Shown: piece after piece, positions 61,118 through 64,000 of the stretch
Position numbering within the stretch: position 1 is the first letter of the stretch
Layout of the letters: each line of letters starts with the position of its first letter
Assembly: GCF_008298015.1 (NCBI RefSeq)
Contig: NZ_VTPX01000009.1
Location: forward strand, 124,001-188,000
Reading direction: 5' to 3'
Length of the DNA: 64,000 bases
From: Salinicola corii
Lineage (GTDB): Bacteria; Pseudomonadota; Gammaproteobacteria; Pseudomonadales; Halomonadaceae
Position numbers and translations under genes: made by a program
Notes under the pieces: generated by a model
Databases searched by the model: none
Seen by the model: the letters and a program-made list of their open reading frames with translations, nothing else
What the model was told of the DNA's origin: nothing

Positions 61118-62095
61118 ATGGCCAAACGCATTCAGTTCGCCCGTACCGGTGGCCCGGAGGTTCTCGAGACCGTCGAGGTCGAGCCGTCCGAACCCAAGGC
61201 GGGAGAAGTCAGGGTCAAGAACCACGCCATCGGTCTCAACTTCATCGATATCTATTTCCGCACCGGGCTCTACCCGGCGCCGGCCATGCCGTCCGGGCTG
61301 GGGACCGAGGGTGCCGGGGTCGTCGACGCCGTCGGCGAGGGCGTGACCCATCTCGAAGTGGGGGATCGTGTCGCCTACGCCCAGGGCCCTCTTGGCGCCT
61401 ATTCGCAATACCACGTGCTGCCGGCGGACAAGGTCGTCCAACTGCCGGAGGACATTCCCTTCGAGACCGCCGCCGCCGCCATGCTCAAGGGGCTGACCTC
61501 CCAGTATCTGTTGCGCCAGACGTTCCCGCTGGAAGGTGGCGAGACCATTCTCTTCCACGCCGCTGCCGGCGGGGTCGGTTCGATCGCCTGTCAGTGGGCG
61601 AAAGCGCTGGGCGTCAGGGTGATCGGTACTGTCGGTTCCGCCGAGAAGGCCGAATTGGCGATGAACAATGGCGCCTGGGCGACGATCAACTACCGTGAGG
61701 AAAACGTGGTCGAACGCGTTCGCGAGCTGACCAACGGCGCCATGGTGCCGGTGGTGTACGACTCCGTCGGCAAGGACACCTGGACCACGTCGCTGGACTG
61801 CCTGGCGCCCAGGGGGCTGATGGTCAGCTTCGGCAACGCTTCCGGCGCCGTCGAGGGCGTCAACGTGGGCATCCTCAACCAGAAGGGGTCGCTCTACCTG
61901 ACCCGTCCCAGCCTCAATGGCTACGCCGACACGCGCGAGCGCTTCGAGGAGATGTGTCTCGACCTGTTCGACATGCTAGAGAGCGGCAAGGTCAAGGTCG
62001 ACATCGCCCAGCGCTTCACGCTGGACGAGGCCGGCAAGGCGCAGGAGGCGCTGGCGTCCCGTCGGACCACGGGGTCGACGATTCTGATTCCGTGA
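61118..62095 (+). CDS. qor: NADPH:quinone oxidoreductase, zinc-free MDR family
   Basis: A 325-residue medium-chain dehydrogenase/reductase lacking zinc ligands. The start IQFARTGGPEVLE, the segment GLNFIDIYFRTGLYPAP and the NADPH-binding HAAAGGVGSIACQWAKALG match E. coli Qor, which reduces quinones with NADPH. The last part (RTTGSTILIP) is also diagnostic. ATG at 61118 is preceded by AAGGAAA; the frame stays open for 22 codons upstream without support. A strong terminator follows. Confidence 0.92.
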   Translation: MAKRIQFARTGGPEVLETVEVEPSEPKAGEVRVKNHAIGLNFIDIYFRTGLYPAPAMPSGLGTEGAGVVDAVGEGVTHLEVGDRVAYAQGPLGAYSQYHVLPADKVVQLPEDIPFETAAAAMLKGLTSQYLLRQTFPLEGGETILFHAAAGGVGSIACQWAKALGVRVIGTVGSAEKAELAMNNGAWATINYREENVVERVRELTNGAMVPVVYDSVGKDTWTTSLDCLAPRGLMVSFGNASGAVEGVNVGILNQKGSLYLTRPSLNGYADTRERFEEMCLDLFDMLESGKVKVDIAQRFTLDEAGKAQEALASRRTTGSTILIP

Positions 62096-62124
62096 AGTCC
62101 GCGAGCGTTGTCGTATGATACCGA

Positions 62125-62159
62125 AGCCGACGCCGCGATCACGCGGCGTCGGCTTTTTC
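62125..62159 (+). terminator. Intrinsic terminator after qor
   Basis: AGCCGACGCCGCG (62125-62137) pairs with CGCGGCGTCGGCT (62142-62154), a perfect 13-bp stem with a 4-base loop followed by TTTT. It ends the qor transcript before the SLC13 gene. Confidence 0.93.
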
Positions 62160-62196
62160 GGTCCGGGCGGAGTTCGTTCGCACAAGGAGTGTGTCG

Positions 62197-63984
62197 ATGC
62201 AGGATGCATACTGGGTCTTCCTCGTACTGGCGTTGACGCTGGCGGCCTTCGTCTGGGGCCGGTTCCGCTACGATCTGGTGGCCATGGCCGCGCTGCTGGC
62301 CTGCGTGCTGCTGGGCGTCGTCCCGGCGGACGAGGCGTTTTCCGGCTTCGGCCACCCGGCGATCATCACGGTGGCGGCGGTGCTCGTGCTCAGCCGCGGC
62401 TTCGAGCACTCCGGCGTCGTCGACTGGATCGCGGAGAAGACCCTCAAGGCGGGGAGCCAGCCGATCTGGCAGCTGGCGGTGCTGACCACCACGGTCATCC
62501 TGCTGTCCGCCGTCATGAACAACGTCGGCGCGCTGGCACTGTTGCTGCCGGTAGCGGTTCGCGTCGCCCGCGAGCACGGCACTTCGCCATCGCTGCTGTT
62601 GATGCCGCTCGCGTTCGGCTCGCTGCTGGGTGGCCTGATCACGCTGATCGGCACGCCGCCGAACATCATCATCAGCGCCTTTCGCGCCAGTCAGGGGGAG
62701 GGCGCCTTCCGAATGTTCGATTTCGCCCCCGTGGGCGGTGGTGTCGCGCTAGCTGGCCTGGCGTTCATGCTGCTGCTGGGCTGGCGTCTGACGCCACGAC
62801 GGCAAGGGCAGGCATCCGCCGACGAGCTGTTCGAGACATCGGCCTATCTGAGCGAACTGACGGTCGGAGAGGAGTCCAAGGCGGCTGGTTGGACGCTACG
62901 CCAGCTGGGTGAGGTATGCGACGAGCCGGTACCGGTCCTCGGCGTCGTGCGGAACGGTGAACAGCTTCCCGGTAGCCGCTTCTTCGGCACCCTGCAGGCC
63001 GGCGATATCGTGTTGCTCGAAGCGGACCCCGACGATCTCAAGCAACTGGAGGACAAGGGCGGGTTGACCATCGGTGCCCATGATCGAGACGTCGATGAAT
63101 CCAAGCTCCCCAAGCTGGATACCGAAGATCTGCAACTGGTCGAGGCCGTGGTGCGCACTGATTCGATGATGACGCAGCGTACGGTGACGCAACTGCGGCT
63201 GCTCGATCAGCACGGACTGCATCTGGTGGCGGTCTCGAGGGATGGGACACGGCTGAAGCAACGGCTGCGGGAGGTGCGCTTCCAGCCAGGAGACGTGCTG
63301 CTGTTGCAGGGTGACGAGAACGGGCTCAGCGATAGTCTGTCGGCGCTGGGATGCCTGCCGTTGGCCAGCCGCAAGCTGTCGTTGGGGCAGCCGCGCCAAC
63401 TGCTGCTGTCGGTCGTGATCTTCGCGGTCGCGATCGGGGCGATGATGTTCGACCTGCTGCCGGCGGCGATCGCGCTGTCGCTGGCGGCACTGGTCACGCT
63501 AGCGCTGGGTGTATTGCCGCTGCGTGAAGGCTACGACGCTATCGAGGGGCCGGTGATTGTGCTGCTGGCGGCGATGTTGCCGGTGGGAACGGCGCTTGAG
63601 ACCAGCGGCGGGGCACAGATGGTGGCGGACGGGATGATGGCGCTGGGGAGTGGCTGGCCACCGGTGGCCACGCTGGTGACGCTGTTCGCGATCACGTTGC
63701 TGCTCTCCAACGTCATTAACAACGCCGCCGCGGCATTGCTGATGGCGCCGATCGCCGCCAGTCTCGCCAGTGGCTTGGGTGTCTCTCTCGATCCGTTCCT
63801 GATGGCGGTGGCCGTCAGCGCGTCGTGCGCCTTTCTGACACCGATCGGTCACCAGTCGAACACGCTGGTCATGGGCCCGGGTGGCTACCACTTCCGGGAC
63901 TACTGGAAGCTCGGATTGCCGCTGTCGCTGGTCGTCATGTTAACGGCAATTCCCTTGATTTTGCTTATTTGGCCGCTATCGTGA
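62197..63984 (+). CDS. SLC13/DASS-type carrier with TrkA-C domains
   Basis: A 595-residue inner-membrane carrier. The N-terminal half (residues about 1-200) has hydrophobic segments and the family motif TVILLSAVMNNVGALALLLPVAV plus LITLIGTPPNIIIS, the first substrate/sodium loop. A cytosolic middle part (about 205-385) contains two TrkA-C (RCK-C) regulatory domains. The C-terminal half has the second repeat, NVINNAAAALLMAPIAASLA and LTPIGHQSNTLVMGPGGY. Homologues move sulfate, dicarboxylates or other anions. ATG at 62197 is preferred to GTG at 62191 because AAGGAG lies 7 bases before it. Confidence 0.86.
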   Translation: MQDAYWVFLVLALTLAAFVWGRFRYDLVAMAALLACVLLGVVPADEAFSGFGHPAIITVAAVLVLSRGFEHSGVVDWIAEKTLKAGSQPIWQLAVLTTTVILLSAVMNNVGALALLLPVAVRVAREHGTSPSLLLMPLAFGSLLGGLITLIGTPPNIIISAFRASQGEGAFRMFDFAPVGGGVALAGLAFMLLLGWRLTPRRQGQASADELFETSAYLSELTVGEESKAAGWTLRQLGEVCDEPVPVLGVVRNGEQLPGSRFFGTLQAGDIVLLEADPDDLKQLEDKGGLTIGAHDRDVDESKLPKLDTEDLQLVEAVVRTDSMMTQRTVTQLRLLDQHGLHLVAVSRDGTRLKQRLREVRFQPGDVLLLQGDENGLSDSLSALGCLPLASRKLSLGQPRQLLLSVVIFAVAIGAMMFDLLPAAIALSLAALVTLALGVLPLREGYDAIEGPVIVLLAAMLPVGTALETSGGAQMVADGMMALGSGWPPVATLVTLFAITLLLSNVINNAAAALLMAPIAASLASGLGVSLDPFLMAVAVSASCAFLTPIGHQSNTLVMGPGGYHFRDYWKLGLPLSLVVMLTAIPLILLIWPLS

Positions 63985-64000
63985 GCCTATCTTCGTTTAT

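Noticed and set aside
1-64000. CRISPR arrays, tRNA/rRNA genes, insertion sequences, prophage genes
   Set aside because: I looked for evenly spaced repeats, cloverleaf-like conserved blocks, transposases and integrases on both strands and found none.

Overview
The window is GC-rich, densely coded chromosomal DNA. It most resembles a halotolerant gammaproteobacterium of the Halomonadaceae (Halomonas, Salinicola or Kushneria type). That is an inference from protein style, gene neighbourhoods and the mix of ion and amino-acid transporters; no rRNA or tRNA gene is present to confirm it. I saw no phage, insertion sequence, CRISPR array or tRNA.

Layout. 1-9.7 kb holds housekeeping genes: the end of purF, metZ, cytochrome b561 with YceI, oxidoreductases, an EF-hand protein and phhB-phhC. 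9.8-17.1 kb is a three-gene SMC-like module (MksF/MksE/MksB or JetA/B/C order) with a very long ATPase, divergent nucleotide-binding motifs and no JetD/MksG nuclease next to it. 17.2-26 kb holds cfa, a thiamine-binding-like protein, a lipoprotein, the argP/argO divergent pair, a KtrAB potassium system, a neurotransmitter:sodium symporter and a SIMPL-domain protein. 26.1-28.1 kb holds cobalamin genes (binding protein, adenosyltransferase, small winged-helix protein).

28-36 kb is an envelope-modification region. Two ArnT-like glycosyltransferases, a sugar-nucleotide epimerase, a GT2 transferase and a small LABN membrane protein surround a PmrAB/QseBC-type two-component system, and a PmrA-box-like direct repeat lies upstream of the regulator. 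36.2-39.8 kb holds a radical SAM gene behind a nearly perfect LexA box, then a BtuB-like receptor under a cobalamin riboswitch. 40-42.6 kb holds a MotAB-like stator pair and a glycerophosphodiester phosphodiesterase.

43.0-60.2 kb is a Fur-boxed siderophore locus whose gene order follows the achromobactin locus: receptor, acsD, acsE, MFS exporter, acsC, acsB, acsA, cbrA, cbrB, cbrC, cbrD. Almost all genes from acsD on overlap by a few bases. acsF (diaminobutyrate aminotransferase) is missing. A FhuF-like iron reductase and an RraA-like protein lacking a key arginine are appended at the 3' end. 60.4-64 kb holds a protein of unknown function, a quinone oxidoreductase and a SLC13-type carrier with regulatory TrkA-C domains.

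The items most worth follow-up are the SMC-like module with a non-canonical Walker B, the extended achromobactin-type operon with its RraA-like tail gene, and the GT2-LABN-ArnT operon.
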